A DNA stretch of 64,000 nucleotides from Roseovarius gaetbuli (GTDB lineage: Bacteria > Pseudomonadota > Alphaproteobacteria > Rhodobacterales > Rhodobacteraceae), in assembly GCF_900172365.1 (NCBI RefSeq), contig NZ_FWFJ01000016.1:1-64000 (forward strand), given 5' to 3'. Below are positions 43,305-55,038 of the stretch, one piece after another. The position numbers and the translations under genes were made by a program. The notes under the pieces are model-generated. The model searched no databases. It worked only from the letters and a program-made list of their open reading frames with translations, and was not told the DNA's origin. Positions within the stretch are counted from its first letter, which is position 1. Each line of letters opens with the position of its first letter.

Positions 43305-46163
43305 CTATTCGGCGGCCACCCGGCGCGCCGCCAGCATCTCTTTGAGGTAATGCCCGGTATGGCTGCGCGGTTCCTGCGCGACCTTCTCGGGCGTGCCCAC
43401 GACCACGACCTCACCGCCGCCGTCGCCCCCCTCGGGGCCGATATCGATGATATGATCGGCGGTCTTGATCACGTCAAGGTTATGCTCGATCACGATCACC
43501 GTATTGCCGCCATCCACCAGCTCGTGCAGCACTTCGAGAAGCTTTTTCACATCCTCAAAGTGCAGCCCCGTCGTCGGCTCATCAAGGATATAGAGCGTGC
43601 GCCCGGTCGATCGCTTGGCCAGCTCTTTTGAGAGCTTCACACGCTGCGCCTCGCCGCCCGACAGGGTCGTCGCCTGTTGGCCTACCTTGATATAGCCAAG
43701 CCCGACCCGCGCCAGCGCATCCATCTTGTCCCGGATGCCCGGCACCGCCTTGAAAAAGCTCTGAGCATCTTCAACCGTCATATCAAGAACGTCCGCTATG
43801 CTCTTGCCTTTAAATCGAATTTCAAGGGTCTCACGGTTATAACGCGCGCCCTGACAGGTCTCGCAGGTGACATAGACATCGGGCAGAAAATGCATCTCGA
43901 TCTTGATCAACCCATCGCCCTGACAGGCCTCGCAGCGCCCGCCCTTGACGTTAAAAGAAAACCGCCCCGGCTTGTACCCGCGCGCCTTGGCCTCGGGGAG
44001 CCCGGCAAACCAGTCGCGGATCGGCGTGAAGGCCCCGGTATAGGTCGCCGGATTGGATCGCGGCGTGCGCCCGATGGGGCGCTGATCAATGTCGATCACC
44101 TTGTCCAGATGCTCAAGCCCCCTGATGGTTTCGCAAGGTGCCGGTGTCTGGCGCGCCCCGTTCAGCCGCATGCTTGCGGTCTTGAACAGGGTCTCGATGG
44201 TCAGGGTCGATTTTCCGCCACCCGAGACGCCGGTCACACAGACGAACTTGCCAAGCGGAAACTCGGCCGTCACCTCCTTGAGGTTATTGCCCGTCGCCTT
44301 GACCACCTTGAGCTTTTTGCCATTCCCCTTGCGCCGCTTGGCGGACACAGGAATTTCGCGCACACCCGACAGGTACTGCCCGGTGATTGATCCCGCATCG
44401 GCGGTCACCTCTTCCGGCGTGCCGTGGCTGACCACCTGGCCGCCATGAATGCCGGCACCGGGGCCGATATCGAACACGTAATCGGCGGTGCGGATGGCCT
44501 CTTCGTCATGCTCGACCACGATCACCGTATTGCCCTGATCGCGCAGATTGCGCAGCGTGGTCAAAAGCCGCCCATTGTCGCGCTGATGCAAGCCGATGCT
44601 TGGCTCGTCCAGCACGTATAGCACTCCGGTAAGCCCCGAACCGATCTGGCTCGCAAGTCTGATCCGCTGGCTTTCGCCGCCCGACAGCGTGCCGGAATTG
44701 CGGCTAAGCGTCAGGTAATCCAGACCGACATTGTTCAGGAACCCAAGACGTTCGCGGATTTCCTTGAGGATCGCACGGGCAATTTCATTCTTCTGTTTAC
44801 CAAGGTGATCAGGCACGGTTTCGCACCAGGCATAGGCCTCGCGGATCGACATCTGGACCACCTGCCCAACATGCAAATCGGCAATCCGAACCGCCAATGC
44901 CTCTTGCCGCAGACGAAACCCACCGCAGGTGCCGCAGGCGCGATTGTTCTGATACCGCTCGAATTCTTCGCGGATCCAGTTGCTGTCGGTCTCGCGATAG
45001 CGGCGCTCCATATTGGGGATCACCCCCTCGAACACGCGGCTGACCTGATAAATCCGCCCGCCCTCGTCATAGCGAAACGGGATTTCCTCTTCGCCCGAGC
45101 CATGCAGGAACACCTGTTTCACATGCGCCGGAAGGTCCTTCCAGGCGGCATTCTTGTCAAACTCGTAATGCTTGGCAATGGATTGAATTGTCTGGGTAAA
45201 ATAGGGTGACTTACCCTTTCGCCAGGGCGCAATCGCCCCATCGCTGACCTTGAGCGCCTCATCGGGCACCACGAGCCGTTCGTCAAAAAACCGCTCGGCC
45301 CCAAGCCCGTCACACTCGGGACAGGCCCCAAACGGCGCGTTGAACGAAAACAGCCGCGGCTCGATCTCGGGGATGGTAAAGCCGCTGACCGGACAGGCAA
45401 ACTTTTCCGAGAACGTCATCCGCTCCGGCTCGCCCTCTTTTGGGGCGGTTTCAAGGATCGCGATCCCATCCGCCAGATCAAGCGCGGTGCGGAAACTGTC
45501 GGCAAGCCGGGTTTCAAGGCCTTCCTTGATCACCAGCCGGTCGACCACAACGTCGATGTCATGGCGGAATTTCTTGTCAAGCGTGGGCGGCTCGTCAAGC
45601 TCGTAAAACGCGCCATCAACCTTGACCCGCTGAAAGCCCTGCTTGCGCAGCTCCAAGAATTCCTTGCGGTATTCGCCTTTGCGGTCGCGCACGATCGGCG
45701 CCAGAAGAAAGGCGCGCGTGCCCTCTTCCATCGCCATCACCCGGTCGACCATATCCTGCACCTGCTGCGCCTCGATCGGAAGGCCGGTGGCTGGCGAATA
45801 GGGCGTGCCGACGCGGGCAAACAAAAGCCGCAGATAGTCGTAAATCTCGGTCACAGTGCCGACGGTTGATCGGGGGTTCTTCGAGGTGGTCTTTTGCTCG
45901 ATCGAAATCGCCGGGCTCAATCCGCTGATGTGATCCACATCCGGCTTGCCCATCATCTCGAGAAACTGGCGCGCATAGGCCGAAAGCGATTCGACATAGC
46001 GCCGCTGCCCTTCGGCATAGATCGTATCAAACGCGAGGCTCGATTTGCCCGAGCCGGAAAGCCCGGTGATCACAACCAGTTGGTCGCGCGGAATATCCAC
46101 GTCGATATTCTTGAGGTTATGCTCGCGCGCGCCGCGCACCTCGATATATTTGAGATCGGCCAT
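43305..46163 (-). CDS. uvrA: Excinuclease ABC subunit A
   Basis: A 952-residue UvrA with two ABC ATPase modules. The first Walker A is [12 protein letters not shown] (about 33-44); the second is [11 protein letters not shown] (canonical GVSGSGKS). Signature motifs [21 protein letters not shown] and [21 protein letters not shown] and zinc-finger cysteine pairs ([29 protein letters not shown]) are all visible. It recognises DNA lesions and loads UvrB in nucleotide excision repair. Ends 14 bp from the convergent GAF-EAL gene. Full length, ordinary start at 46163. Confidence 0.97.
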   Translation of the reverse strand: MADLKYIEVRGAREHNLKNIDVDIPRDQLVVITGLSGSGKSSLAFDTIYAEGQRRYVESLSAYARQFLEMMGKPDVDHISGLSPAISIEQKTTSKNPRSTVGTVTEIYDYLRLLFARVGTPYSPATGLPIEAQQVQDMVDRVMAMEEGTRAFLLAPIVRDRKGEYRKEFLELRKQGFQRVKVDGAFYELDEPPTLDKKFRHDIDVVVDRLVIKEGLETRLADSFRTALDLADGIAILETAPKEGEPERMTFSEKFACPVSGFTIPEIEPRLFSFNAPFGACPECDGLGAERFFDERLVVPDEALKVSDGAIAPWRKGKSPYFTQTIQSIAKHYEFDKNAAWKDLPAHVKQVFLHGSGEEEIPFRYDEGGRIYQVSRVFEGVIPNMERRYRETDSNWIREEFERYQNNRACGTCGGFRLRQEALAVRIADLHVGQVVQMSIREAYAWCETVPDHLGKQKNEIARAILKEIRERLGFLNNVGLDYLTLSRNSGTLSGGESQRIRLASQIGSGLTGVLYVLDEPSIGLHQRDNGRLLTTLRNLRDQGNTVIVVEHDEEAIRTADYVFDIGPGAGIHGGQVVSHGTPEEVTADAGSITGQYLSGVREIPVSAKRRKGNGKKLKVVKATGNNLKEVTAEFPLGKFVCVTGVSGGGKSTLTIETLFKTASMRLNGARQTPAPCETIRGLEHLDKVIDIDQRPIGRTPRSNPATYTGAFTPIRDWFAGLPEAKARGYKPGRFSFNVKGGRCEACQGDGLIKIEMHFLPDVYVTCETCQGARYNRETLEIRFKGKSIADVLDMTVEDAQSFFKAVPGIRDKMDALARVGLGYIKVGQQATTLSGGEAQRVKLSKELAKRSTGRTLYILDEPTTGLHFEDVKKLLEVLHELVDGGNTVIVIEHNLDVIKTADHIIDIGPEGGDGGGEVVVVGTPEKVAQEPRSHTGHYLKEMLAARRVAAE

Positions 46164-46261
46164 TCTGCCCCCCGGGGTTCACGTGGCTTACAAATAGGTG
46201 AGAGTGGCCATAGTTCCAAGTCAAATTTGCGAACATTCCGTGAACAAGAGGGATCGGCCGC

Positions 46262-46819
46262 CTATTTCTGCGCAAGCGCCCAGGAACAGATCGGGAAATC
46301 CGGCTCATCCGTAAGGTCGTCGGTTTCCGGGTCATAGACCGGCGGCCATTCGCCCTCAAGATTGCGCCGCGCCGCATGGCGGTTGCCCCATTGACGCGCA
46401 TTGATCTTGCTCTCGTCAAATCCCGCCTCGATCAACAGGTTCTTCAGCCCCCGCGCCGTCCAGCGCGAACAATCCACCGGATCGCCGTGATAGGGAATGA
46501 AAAACGGCACCGCGACCCAGAAATACCCGCCCGGGCGTAACATCTCCAAAACATGGCGCGTCGCCGCATAAGGCCGGTCAAGATGCTCCCAGACCTGGTT
46601 GGCCAGAACCAGATCAAAGCTCAGCGTGTTGCCCTCAGCGTCGCGATAAGGCCCCTTGCAGATGTCATATTTCGGATAGCGAAACCGCTCATAGCTCTTG
46701 AACGCGAACCGCCGCCCGTATTTCCCCGACACTTCGGCCGCATCCATCGTCGCGGGCTCAAGTGCTGCCATCCACCGGCGCGAGGATTTCTGCATCACGA
46801 TCCGGTTGATACTTGCCAC
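46262..46819 (-). CDS. Class I SAM-dependent methyltransferase
   Basis: A 185-residue methyltransferase-like protein: the canonical DLVLANQVWEHLDRPYAATR (motif after the SAM-binding strand) and HVLEMLRPGGYFWVAVPFF (post II) are visible. The usual Gly-rich motif I is weak; VSGKYGRRFAFKSYERFRYPKYDICKG takes its place. The C-terminal RRNLEGEWPPVYDPETDDL is typical of a Rhodobacterales subgroup. Substrate unknown. I chose the GTG at 46819 (upstream AGGGG); the frame is open further upstream but that part has no family resemblance. It lies just downstream of lpdA on the same strand. Confidence 0.72.
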   Translation of the reverse strand: MASINRIVMQKSSRRWMAALEPATMDAAEVSGKYGRRFAFKSYERFRYPKYDICKGPYRDAEGNTLSFDLVLANQVWEHLDRPYAATRHVLEMLRPGGYFWVAVPFFIPYHGDPVDCSRWTARGLKNLLIEAGFDESKINARQWGNRHAARRNLEGEWPPVYDPETDDLTDEPDFPICSWALAQK

Positions 46820-46897
46820 TGGCCTACCCCTTGCTACGCGCTCCCATTGTGACGGGACTACAAAAAAGGCGCAAGCGTCACCCGCCCGCGCCCTCAT

Positions 46898-46958
46898 GTT
46901 TCTTCTTGCTCTAAATATCCCGGGGGAGTCGCGTTTTCGCGACGGGGGCAGCGCCCCC
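46898..46958. repeat. Double-hairpin element typical of Rhodobacterales intergenic repeats
   Basis: TTTCTTCTTGCTCTAAATAT is followed by CCCGGGGGA and two perfect hairpins: GTCGCG-TTTT-CGCGAC (46928-46943) and GGGGGC-AGC-GCCCCC (46944-46958). It ends 8 bp before the lpdA stop codon on the minus strand, so it lies in the 3' region of the lpdA transcript. I recognise AAATATCCCGGGGG...GGGCAGCGCCCC as a motif seen in Rhodobacteraceae genomes. It may be a terminator-like or mRNA-stabilising element. Confidence 0.55.
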
Positions 46959-46965
46959 ATTTCGC

Positions 46966-48360
46966 CTAGATATGAATCGCCCGGCCATAGGCCTCAAGCA
47001 CCGATTCATGCATCATCTCGCTTAGGGTCGGATGCGGGAACACGGTGTTCATAAGGTCCTCTTCGGTGGTCTCAAGCTGGCGCCCGACCACATAGCCCTG
47101 GATCAATTCGGTCACCTCGGCCCCAATCATATGCGCGCCCAAAAGCTCGCCGGTCTTGGCATCAAAGATGGTTTTCACAAGGCCCTCGGGCTCGCCCAGG
47201 GCAATCGCCTTGCCATTGCCGATGAACGGGAAACGCCCGACCTTGATCTCGTATCCGGCGTCCTTGGCCTTGGCTTCGGTCATGCCGACGCTGGCCACCT
47301 GCGGATGACAATAGGTACAGCCAGCGATGCTCTCGGGCTTGACCGGATGCGGATGCCCGCCCGCGATCAACTCGGCCACCATCACGCCTTCATGGCTGGC
47401 CTTATGCGCAAGCCAGGGCGCGCCGGCGATATCGCCGATGGCATAAAGCCCCTCGACAGCGGTGCGGCAATATTCATCCGTGACCACATGGGTGCGATCC
47501 ACGGTGACGCCAAGCGCCTCAAGGCCAAGGCCTTCTACATTGCCGACAATGCCCACGGCGGAAATCACCGTGTCGAATTCTTGCTTTTCGACCTTGCCGC
47601 CCGTTTCGATATGCGCGGTGACCTTGCCCTTGCCGCGATCAAGCTGCTTGACCATGGCCTTTTCCATGATCTTCATGCCCTGTTTGACAAAGGCCTTCTT
47701 GGCAAAGGCGGAAATCTCGGCGTCTTCCACCGGAAGCACGCGATCCATCACCTCAACCACGGTCGTATCGGCGCCAAGCGTGTTGTAAAAGCTGGCAAAT
47801 TCGATGCCGATCGCGCCCGAGCCGATCACCAATAGCTTTTTCGGCATCCTTGGCGGCACAAGCGCATGCTTGTAGGTCCAGACCAGATCGCCATCGGCCT
47901 CAAGCCCCGGCAATTCACGCGCCCGCGCGCCGGTGGCCAGCACGATATGCTTGGCCGTCAGCTCCTCGGTGCCCTTGTCGGTCTTGACGGTGACCTTACC
48001 CTTGGCGGGCACTGTCGCCTCGCCCATGATCGCCGTCACCTTGTTCTTCTTGAGAAGATGCCCGACGCCACCGTTCAGCTGTTTGGCCACCCCGCGCGAG
48101 CGTTTGACGACCGCATCCAGATCATAGCTGATCCCCTCGGCCTTGAGGCCGAATTCCTTGGCGCGATGCATCAGGTGAAACACTTCGGAGCTGCGCAGCA
48201 TCGCCTTGGTCGGGATACAGCCCCAGTTCAGACAGATCCCGCCCATATGCTCGCGCTCGACGATGGCCACGTTCAGGCCAAGTTGCGCCCCCCGGATCGC
48301 GGCAACATAGCCCCCTGGACCCGCCCCGATTACGATCATGTCAAAAGCCTTAGACGCCAT
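46966..48360 (-). CDS. lpdA: Dihydrolipoyl dehydrogenase (E3)
   Basis: A 464-residue FAD disulfide oxidoreductase. The N-terminal FAD site is DMIVIGAGPGGYVAAIR, the redox disulfide C43/C48 lies in GGICLNWGCIPTKA, the NAD site is LLVIGSGAIGIEFASFYNTLG, and the C-terminal catalytic HPTLSEMMHE is present. It reoxidises lipoamide in pyruvate or 2-oxoglutarate dehydrogenase and the glycine cleavage system. The E1 and E2 genes are not in the window, so which complex it serves cannot be told. ATG 48360 follows GGAGGG; a TTG at 48378 is not likely. Confidence 0.96.
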   Translation of the reverse strand: MASKAFDMIVIGAGPGGYVAAIRGAQLGLNVAIVEREHMGGICLNWGCIPTKAMLRSSEVFHLMHRAKEFGLKAEGISYDLDAVVKRSRGVAKQLNGGVGHLLKKNKVTAIMGEATVPAKGKVTVKTDKGTEELTAKHIVLATGARARELPGLEADGDLVWTYKHALVPPRMPKKLLVIGSGAIGIEFASFYNTLGADTTVVEVMDRVLPVEDAEISAFAKKAFVKQGMKIMEKAMVKQLDRGKGKVTAHIETGGKVEKQEFDTVISAVGIVGNVEGLGLEALGVTVDRTHVVTDEYCRTAVEGLYAIGDIAGAPWLAHKASHEGVMVAELIAGGHPHPVKPESIAGCTYCHPQVASVGMTEAKAKDAGYEIKVGRFPFIGNGKAIALGEPEGLVKTIFDAKTGELLGAHMIGAEVTELIQGYVVGRQLETTEEDLMNTVFPHPTLSEMMHESVLEAYGRAIHI

Positions 48361-48497
48361 GCGGCCCTCCGTTTTCAAATTTAGTTTGGTATTAAACTAT
48401 TTTGAAACGGACCACAACGCAGCAACGCGAACCGGCTGCGCAAACACCCAGTGACGATGTGGTCGACGTCAAATCCTGGAAAATTCCGCCCGGAATA

Positions 48498-49076
48498 TCA
48501 GGCGGCTTCCTTGAACCGGCGCAGCGTCGCGCCATACCCACCCTCGGCCACATAGTCGCGTTCCACGGCCGTGGAGGGGCGCGAAAGCGCGGCATTGCGA
48601 TAGGGAAAGCGGCCAAACTGTCGGATCACTTCGCGATGCGCACGCGCATGCAAAAGGTTGTCCGGTCCATGCACCGGCATCCGCTCGCACATCAGGCGCA
48701 CACAGCGCTCCTGATCACAGAGGTTCTCGGAGTGCATCAGGGGCAGATAAAAGAACTGTCGCGCCGGCTCGTCAACCTTCAGATCCCAACCGCGCTTGAT
48801 CGCGATCTTGGCCGCCGAAAGCGCCGGATGATCCGATGCAAAGGCCTGCGCCTCGCCGCGGAACATGTTGCGCGGAAACTGATCCATGAGGATGATATAG
48901 GCGAGCGTTCCCGTCGGATAGGTCAGCCACAGACCATAGGCCCCCTCCTGCGCCCTGTTCCACGCCCCCTGAAAGCGGTCGCGTACAATCTGATCAAGTT
49001 CGTCAGAGGCTTCATACCACCTCTTCGGTCCAACTTCATCCAACCAAAAACTCAGTACATCTTCGGGCGCAACCAT
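48498..49076 (-). CDS. DUF924 family protein
   Basis: A 192-residue helical protein of the DUF924 family. Characteristic segments are EDVLSFWLDEVGPKRWYEAS at the N-terminus, YIILMDQFPRNMFRGEAQAFASD, and FFYLPLMHSENLCDQERCV. Structures in this family are TPR-like all-helical folds; function is unknown. The gene has its own short upstream region and stands between lpdA and an MFS transporter on the same strand. Standard length. Confidence 0.88.
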   Translation of the reverse strand: MVAPEDVLSFWLDEVGPKRWYEASDELDQIVRDRFQGAWNRAQEGAYGLWLTYPTGTLAYIILMDQFPRNMFRGEAQAFASDHPALSAAKIAIKRGWDLKVDEPARQFFYLPLMHSENLCDQERCVRLMCERMPVHGPDNLLHARAHREVIRQFGRFPYRNAALSRPSTAVERDYVAEGGYGATLRRFKEAA

Positions 49077-49180
49077 AGGGAGAACTCCTCATTTTCCTAT
49101 GATGTTCATCTCAAGTTAACGGCAAAAACGCCATTTTTCACAGTAACTTATTACTACAAAAGGGACACAAACCAAGCCTA

Positions 49181-50434
49181 TCAATCGTTTTGCGCCTCTT
49201 GAGCCGTCTCGATGGCGTAATCTTGCGCAAATTCCACGGCCATTGGTGAAGAAGAGGGCGAAACCGGTGTGTAGCTGTCGGTGTCGCTCACCGAAGGGGC
49301 CGCGCGCTGTGTCATCCGGTAGATGGCGTAAGCGACCAGCATGAACATCAGGACAGCCATATAGAGGAAATACCCCCCCGGCCCCATTGCCCCCATCATC
49401 CAGCCCACCAAAATCGGGCCGGCAATTGCGCCAAGGCCGTTGATGAACACCATGCCCCCGGCGGCGGCGGCCATATCGTCATGTTCAAGAAAGTCGTTAG
49501 TATAGGCAATCAGCAGCGAATAGAGCGGGTTGGACGTGCCCCCCACCAAAAAGGCCGCCACCAGAAGCATCCAGAAATTCACCCCGAACACCATGCCGAT
49601 CAGCGCGCCGATCCCGGTCACCAGCGACACGACGGCAATCAGTTTGCGGCGATCCATCCGGTCCGACACCCACCCAAGCGGATATTGCACGAGCATCGCG
49701 CCGATATAAAACGACGCCACAAAGGCGGAAATCTGCCCGATGCTCAGCCCCACCTCGGAGCCGTAAACCGCCGCCATGCCGAACTGCGCGGCAAAGACGC
49801 CACCGGTCAGGAACATGCCGACACAGCCAAGCGGCGAAATCTTCAGGATCTGCAGAAGCGACAGCGGCTTGGTGGTGTCAAAGGCCGGTGTCGGGCTGAC
49901 CGAAAGCAAAATCGGCGCAAAGGCCAGCGACACGAGAACCGAGGGAATAACGAACAAAACATAGCCCGCCGGATCGGCCATCACCATGATACCCTGTGCC
50001 GAAACGATGCCGATCATCTGCACGATCATGTAAAGCGACAGCGCCTTGCCGCGCGTCTCATTGGTGGCCGAATTGTTAAGCCAGCTTTCAGCCGTCACAT
50101 AAACGCCCGAAAAACAGAAGCCGATCATCACCCGGCCAACGGCCCAGGCCCAGGGGTCTGCAATCGTCGGATACATGATCAGAACCGCCGAGATCAAAGA
50201 GCCAAGCGCGGCAAAGACCCGCACATGCCCGACCCGGCGGATCATCTCCGGCGCCATCCGCGACCCGGCCAGAAAGCCAAGGAAATAAGAGGACATGACA
50301 ATCGACATCTGAAAGGTCGAAAACCCTTCCAGTGCGCCGCGCACACCCAAAAGAGTGCCCTGCATGCCATTGCCGACCTGCAACATCATCATGCCAAGCA
50401 AGAGGGCCCATGACCCCGACAGCACCTTGAACAT
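49181..50434 (-). CDS. MFS transporter (DHA-type, YcaD-like)
   Basis: A 417-residue major facilitator with twelve predicted helices. The signature loops are visible: FLAGSRMAPEMIRRVGHVRVF (helix 2-3 motif) and GWVSDRMDRRKLIAVVS (repeat in the second half). The N-terminal helix (LLLGMMMLQVGNGMQGTLLGV) and the C-terminal cytoplasmic tail (about 385-417, Ser/Pro-rich) are present. The pattern fits the YcaD group with unknown substrates; a role in efflux of small organic compounds is only family-based. Lone gene, upstream of DUF924. Confidence 0.87.
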   Translation of the reverse strand: MFKVLSGSWALLLGMMMLQVGNGMQGTLLGVRGALEGFSTFQMSIVMSSYFLGFLAGSRMAPEMIRRVGHVRVFAALGSLISAVLIMYPTIADPWAWAVGRVMIGFCFSGVYVTAESWLNNSATNETRGKALSLYMIVQMIGIVSAQGIMVMADPAGYVLFVIPSVLVSLAFAPILLSVSPTPAFDTTKPLSLLQILKISPLGCVGMFLTGGVFAAQFGMAAVYGSEVGLSIGQISAFVASFYIGAMLVQYPLGWVSDRMDRRKLIAVVSLVTGIGALIGMVFGVNFWMLLVAAFLVGGTSNPLYSLLIAYTNDFLEHDDMAAAAGGMVFINGLGAIAGPILVGWMMGAMGPGGYFLYMAVLMFMLVAYAIYRMTQRAAPSVSDTDSYTPVSPSSSPMAVEFAQDYAIETAQEAQND

Positions 50435-50536
50435 CGCACGTCTCCTGTTTCTTTATTTCACCCTAACAGACCACCTCGTGACCGCAGGGTCAAAGGCGAC
50501 TCAGTTTCGCCCCTGCGCGGCCCCCGTGACAGCGTT

Positions 50537-51589
50537 TCACCGGGGGATCAACAAGGAAGCATCACCATAGGAGAAGAAGCGATAATTTTCAGTGACTGCA
50601 TGCCGGTAAATCTCGCGCAGGCGATCCTGGCCGACAAGCGCCGAGACCAGCATCATCAGCGTCGATTTCGGCAGGTGAAAGTTGGTCATAAGCGCATCGG
50701 TCACCCGAAACTCAAAGCCGGGATAGATGAAAATATCGGTTTCACCCTGCCACGGCGCAATCTCTCCGGTGGCGCGCGCGGCCGTCTCGATCAGGCGCAG
50801 CGCCGTGGTGCCGACCGGAATGACACGCCCGCTCGCCGCGCGCGTTGCGGCGATTTCGGCGGCGGCCTCGGCGCTGACCTCGCCCCATTCCGCGTGCATT
50901 TTGTGGGTCGTCACATCCTCAACCTTGACCGGAAGGAACGTCCCCGCCCCCACGTGTAGCGTGACATGGCTGAAGGTCACCCCCATCGCGGCAAGCTCGG
51001 CCAGAAGAGCCGCATCGAAATGCAGCGAGGCCGTGGGCGCCGCAACCGCCCCCGCGTGGCGCGCCCAGACGGTCTGATAGTCGGTCTTGTCCTGCGCATC
51101 CGCCGGGCGCCGCGCCGCGATATAGGGCGGCAGGGGCATCGCGCCGGCCTCGGCCAGGGCGGCATCGAAATCCTCGCCCGCAAGGTTGAAGCGAAGCCGC
51201 CCCTGCCCGTCTAGCTTGGCCTCAAGCGTCGCCGAGAGATCGGGCGAGAACACGATCACCTCGCCCTCGGAAATCTTCTTCAACGGCTTCAAAAGCGCGC
51301 TCCAACTGCCATCGGCGGCAGGGTCAAGAAGGGTAACCTCGATGCGCGCCGCGGTCGCCCCCTGCGCGCCAGTGCGGTGACGCTCCCCGCTCAGGCGCGC
51401 GGGAATGACCTTGGTGTCATTCAGCACCAGCCGATCCCCGGCGCAGAGCCAGTCCCCAAGCGCGCTTACCCGCGTGTCGGTGATCGCATCGCCATTCGCC
51501 ACCAACAGGCGCGCCGACGTGCGCGGGCGCGCGGGCCGCGTGGCAATCAGCGCCTCGGGCAGTTCGAAATCAAAATCACTTAGCTTCAT
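50537..51589 (-). CDS. queA: S-adenosylmethionine:tRNA ribosyltransferase-isomerase
   Basis: A 350-residue QueA that transfers and isomerises the ribosyl group of SAM onto preQ1-tRNA to make epoxyqueuosine. The characteristic [19 protein letters not shown]-terminus, [36 protein letters not shown] and [16 protein letters not shown] segments are all present. It is overlapped by four bases (ATGA) with the end of the upstream AsmA-like gene, so its translation may be coupled to that gene. Its queuosine partner tgt lies 27 kb away. Confidence 0.96.
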   Translation of the reverse strand: MKLSDFDFELPEALIATRPARPRTSARLLVANGDAITDTRVSALGDWLCAGDRLVLNDTKVIPARLSGERHRTGAQGATAARIEVTLLDPAADGSWSALLKPLKKISEGEVIVFSPDLSATLEAKLDGQGRLRFNLAGEDFDAALAEAGAMPLPPYIAARRPADAQDKTDYQTVWARHAGAVAAPTASLHFDAALLAELAAMGVTFSHVTLHVGAGTFLPVKVEDVTTHKMHAEWGEVSAEAAAEIAATRAASGRVIPVGTTALRLIETAARATGEIAPWQGETDIFIYPGFEFRVTDALMTNFHLPKSTLMMLVSALVGQDRLREIYRHAVTENYRFFSYGDASLLIPR

Positions 51590-54500
51590 CTGTCCTGTCT
51601 TTGATGGGCCGGGGCCTCTTCCTGTGTGCTTTGTGCCGGATCGGATGCGGGCGCATCCCCTAGCGTCGGCGCCGGCTTGCGGAAAATGTTGCGCAAGATC
51701 CCCGGTGCCAGGGCCGAAAGCGGGTTGACCGAAACACGCGGATCAGAGGCAACCCCCTTCAGCTTGTAGTTAAACCCGATCAAGCCCTCACCCGCGCGGT
51801 TGAAAATTCCCCCGATCGAATTCACCAGATAGACCGGAGACACAACCCCCTGCATGTCCATTCGCCCGCTATCCATGTAATAAAATCCGTCCATCGACAC
51901 GCCAAGCGCGGCGCCGACCGCGCTGCCTTCCAGGAGGGTCAGGCGGTCTGGCGTCAGGCGGAATTTGGCATCGACCCGCGAAAAGTGAAGCCCCTCCCCG
52001 TTGAGTTGCTCCAACAGGCCGACCACGCTGATCGTGTTCAAAAGCGCGGCAAGCGCCGGGGCCTCTTTGATGCGGAATTGTTCGATGACAAGCTTGCCGT
52101 CATAGCTTCCGGGTTCGGGGGCCGGGGTGAGAACAAGATCCATCTCGCCCTTGCGCGCCTGTTTCAAAAGCCCGGCCGAACGCAAAACGCCGCCCGCATC
52201 CGTCGACTGAATGCGAAACGCGCTGCGCCCGCTCATCGGCACCACCCGCCCGGTGACGGCGGTAAAACCGTTGACCTTGCCGGTGAAATTGCCGTCCGTG
52301 CCGCCCGCCGTATCAAGCTCTGCGCGAAAATCCATCAGCGCGATCCCGTCCGAGACCTGCAGGCGGTCAAGTTGCAACGACACCGGCCCCCCTCCAGAGC
52401 CGTCTGCGGCCCCGCCGCCGCCCTCGCCGCTCAGAGAGGTCTGGCGCAGATCAATCGTACCGCCGCGCACCTCGACGCGCGGGCTTTGCCCGGCGCCAAG
52501 CCCGACAAGTGTCACCGGCGCATTCAGCCAATCGCCGATTTTGACGCTGCGAAAGGCCGCGCGATCGAGATCGCCGCTGGCGCTCAGGGTAACGCTGCCG
52601 CGCGCCTCAAGCCCGCCGCCGGTGAACTCAAGTCGATCAATATCGGGCGGCTCGCCGATAGTGCCCGCAACCTCAAGGCGCCCGGTGGCGGCCTGCGGCA
52701 AGGCCCAGCTCAGCTGTTTCAGGCTAAGCCCGACCCCCGCAAGGCCAGAGCTTAGCTCGAAGCGCGGCGGCTGGTCCTTGGCGAAGTTGATCGTGATATC
52801 CGCAGGCCCCGCCCCCGAGATGCTGCCCGGCGGCAGGCCGATGTTGAATTCGTCGGCAAATTGCTCTGACAGCTCGATCACCCCCGACACGCTGCTGTCT
52901 CCAACCGCGCCATTACCAAGCGGCAAACGCCACGCACCACTGACCGGCACCCGCCCGATGCGCGCGTCGCCGCCAATCTCGATGCCGGTATTGCTGGCGC
53001 TCACCGTCAATTCACTGGCCGCCAGAACCCGGTCCCTGACCAGCGTTTCGCTGCGCACCTCGGCCAGGGTTCCGGTCACGTCATAGGCCACCTCGGCGGG
53101 GGTGAGTTTGGGCTTGAGCAACAGATCAAGCTGCCCCTTGAGGGTCGCGCGGCCATCGGCCAGCGTCACCGGCTGCCCGGCCTTGGTCAGAAACCGGAAC
53201 GGCTCTTCATCAAGCAGCGACAAGGCGGCTGTTACGGTGCTGTCGGTCTGCAAAAGCACGCGGGCCGGCCCGCTTTTCAGGCGCACATCGGGGATAATGA
53301 AACTGGTGCCGGAAATATCGACCTTGCCGCCCTGTGCGGCCACCACGTGACCGCTCTGCGCGCTGATCACAAAGCGGTTGTCATAGATCGAGGCATGGCC
53401 AACTCCCTCCGAGATCGGCGGCACACCCTTGAGAAAGCGGGCTTGCAAGCCCTCGAAATCGAACCCCAGAAACACGTCCGGGCGCGCATTGGGCGTGGCG
53501 CGCAGGGCAAGCTGAATGTTCTGCAGATCGGCCTTCTGCACGTTCTGGGAAATCCAGTCCCGTGTTTTGGGTTTCAGGGCCAGCGGCCACAATTCCATAA
53601 GCCGCTCTGGCGCAAGCGCCCCCATCCGACCATTGAGCGCCATATCCCAACCATCCGATTTACCGCGCACGACGCCATCAAGCACGAAATGCTGGCCCTG
53701 ATCCTCAAGGCTCAGCTCGCCCACCGAAAGCACGAAGGGATCAAGCTGAAGCCGGATATCGGCCGCCGCCCGGTCAAGCAGGATCGGCTCGGGGTAAAAC
53801 TCTGCCGGGTCGGCGCTGATGTCACTGACGCGGACCTGCGCCTGTAATTCGCGCGGCCAGCCGTTCTCCATCCCCACCAGAAAGGCGGTGCCCTCGGCGC
53901 GCGCCGTGACCCATTTGCTATCGACGGAAAGTTCCGAAAAGCGGATTTCATCGGCGGAGGGATCATAGGTGAAATAGCTGCGCGCCGATTGAAACGCGAT
54001 CGGCGCCGTGGCCGGGGTCGGCTGCAACACGCCGGCGCCGATCTGAAGCGTCGCACTCAGCGGCCCAAGTCGGCCCTCGCCATCAACCGAGGCCCGAAGC
54101 GCCCCCGAAATCGGCGCATCCAGCGCATCAAGCCAGGCCAGGGCCGGTGATTGCCCGGAGATGTCGCCCGAAGGCATATCATCGAAATTCACCCCGAACT
54201 CGACCTGTTTGCGACCGATTTCGCCGCTATAGCTAACCTCGAGCGTGGTGGCGTAATCGCGCGCGCCCAAAAGCGCGACATCGCCGCGAATGCCGATCTG
54301 CGCGCCGTCCCGCGTCAGCAAGACGCGCCCGCCATCAACGCTCCAGGCGCGGCCCGCGCGGGCATCTTCATAGCGCAGCGTCAGATTGCCGGCCTCGACG
54401 CGCGACAGGGCGGCAAATTGCGGACGGCTGAAAATCGCGTCGATCTGATCGGTGAGGTTGGCAAATTTCGCTCCCTCCCGCGTGCCCGGCCCCTCAAGCG

Positions 54501-54930
54501 CAATCGCAAGATCGCCCTCGGCGCGCCGCCGCAGGATAAGACGCAGGCCCGACAGCCGGATCGACGAGGCCTGAACCTTGCCATCAAGGATCGGCTTGGG
54601 CGCGACGGTAATCTCAAGCTCCGAGAGATTGGCCACCTGCCCGCCATCGCCCGCCCTGAGCGCCACATCGCGCAGCAAAAGCCGCGGCACCAGATCCTCG
54701 CTGACCACCATCGACATATCGCCAAAGGCAAGCTGATAGCCCGGCAGATCGGCATTGATCCGCTGTGCAATCCGCTGATGAAGCCAGTCCGGCGCCGTCA
54801 GCCGGGTGCCGATCGCCAGCACCGCCGCAACCGCCACCGCCAGAACCAGCGCGCAGACACAAAAAGACAGGCCCAGCCAAAATCGCCTAAGCCGCCCTTT
54901 TCGCGTGACTTCCTTGTCCTTATTGCTCAT
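51586..54930 (-). CDS. AsmA-like/YhdP-type inner-membrane-anchored giant protein
   Basis: A 1114-residue protein with one N-terminal membrane helix (about 18-42, [19 protein letters not shown]) and a long beta-rich periplasmic region of repeats. It resembles AsmA/YhdP/TamB bridge proteins: a DUF3971-like middle and an AsmA-like C-terminal segment (about 880-1070, containing [20 protein letters not shown] and [18 protein letters not shown]). Such proteins are thought to move phospholipids between membranes. Substrate and exact subfamily are inferred from domain pattern. Located upstream of queA with overlapping stop/start. Confidence 0.82.
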   Translation of the reverse strand: MSNKDKEVTRKGRLRRFWLGLSFCVCALVLAVAVAAVLAIGTRLTAPDWLHQRIAQRINADLPGYQLAFGDMSMVVSEDLVPRLLLRDVALRAGDGGQVANLSELEITVAPKPILDGKVQASSIRLSGLRLILRRRAEGDLAIALEGPGTREGAKFANLTDQIDAIFSRPQFAALSRVEAGNLTLRYEDARAGRAWSVDGGRVLLTRDGAQIGIRGDVALLGARDYATTLEVSYSGEIGRKQVEFGVNFDDMPSGDISGQSPALAWLDALDAPISGALRASVDGEGRLGPLSATLQIGAGVLQPTPATAPIAFQSARSYFTYDPSADEIRFSELSVDSKWVTARAEGTAFLVGMENGWPRELQAQVRVSDISADPAEFYPEPILLDRAAADIRLQLDPFVLSVGELSLEDQGQHFVLDGVVRGKSDGWDMALNGRMGALAPERLMELWPLALKPKTRDWISQNVQKADLQNIQLALRATPNARPDVFLGFDFEGLQARFLKGVPPISEGVGHASIYDNRFVISAQSGHVVAAQGGKVDISGTSFIIPDVRLKSGPARVLLQTDSTVTAALSLLDEEPFRFLTKAGQPVTLADGRATLKGQLDLLLKPKLTPAEVAYDVTGTLAEVRSETLVRDRVLAASELTVSASNTGIEIGGDARIGRVPVSGAWRLPLGNGAVGDSSVSGVIELSEQFADEFNIGLPPGSISGAGPADITINFAKDQPPRFELSSGLAGVGLSLKQLSWALPQAATGRLEVAGTIGEPPDIDRLEFTGGGLEARGSVTLSASGDLDRAAFRSVKIGDWLNAPVTLVGLGAGQSPRVEVRGGTIDLRQTSLSGEGGGGAADGSGGGPVSLQLDRLQVSDGIALMDFRAELDTAGGTDGNFTGKVNGFTAVTGRVVPMSGRSAFRIQSTDAGGVLRSAGLLKQARKGEMDLVLTPAPEPGSYDGKLVIEQFRIKEAPALAALLNTISVVGLLEQLNGEGLHFSRVDAKFRLTPDRLTLLEGSAVGAALGVSMDGFYYMDSGRMDMQGVVSPVYLVNSIGGIFNRAGEGLIGFNYKLKGVASDPRVSVNPLSALAPGILRNIFRKPAPTLGDAPASDPAQSTQEEAPAHQRQDR

Positions 54931-55038
54931 CTGACCCGTTTGGGGTGGCTTTGCGCCGCCCGATGCTGCCTCTTGCCTTTATTCTCGCCTTTTGAGTCCT
55001 AATATGGAACTCACATTTTCGCATCACAAGGAGCGCCC

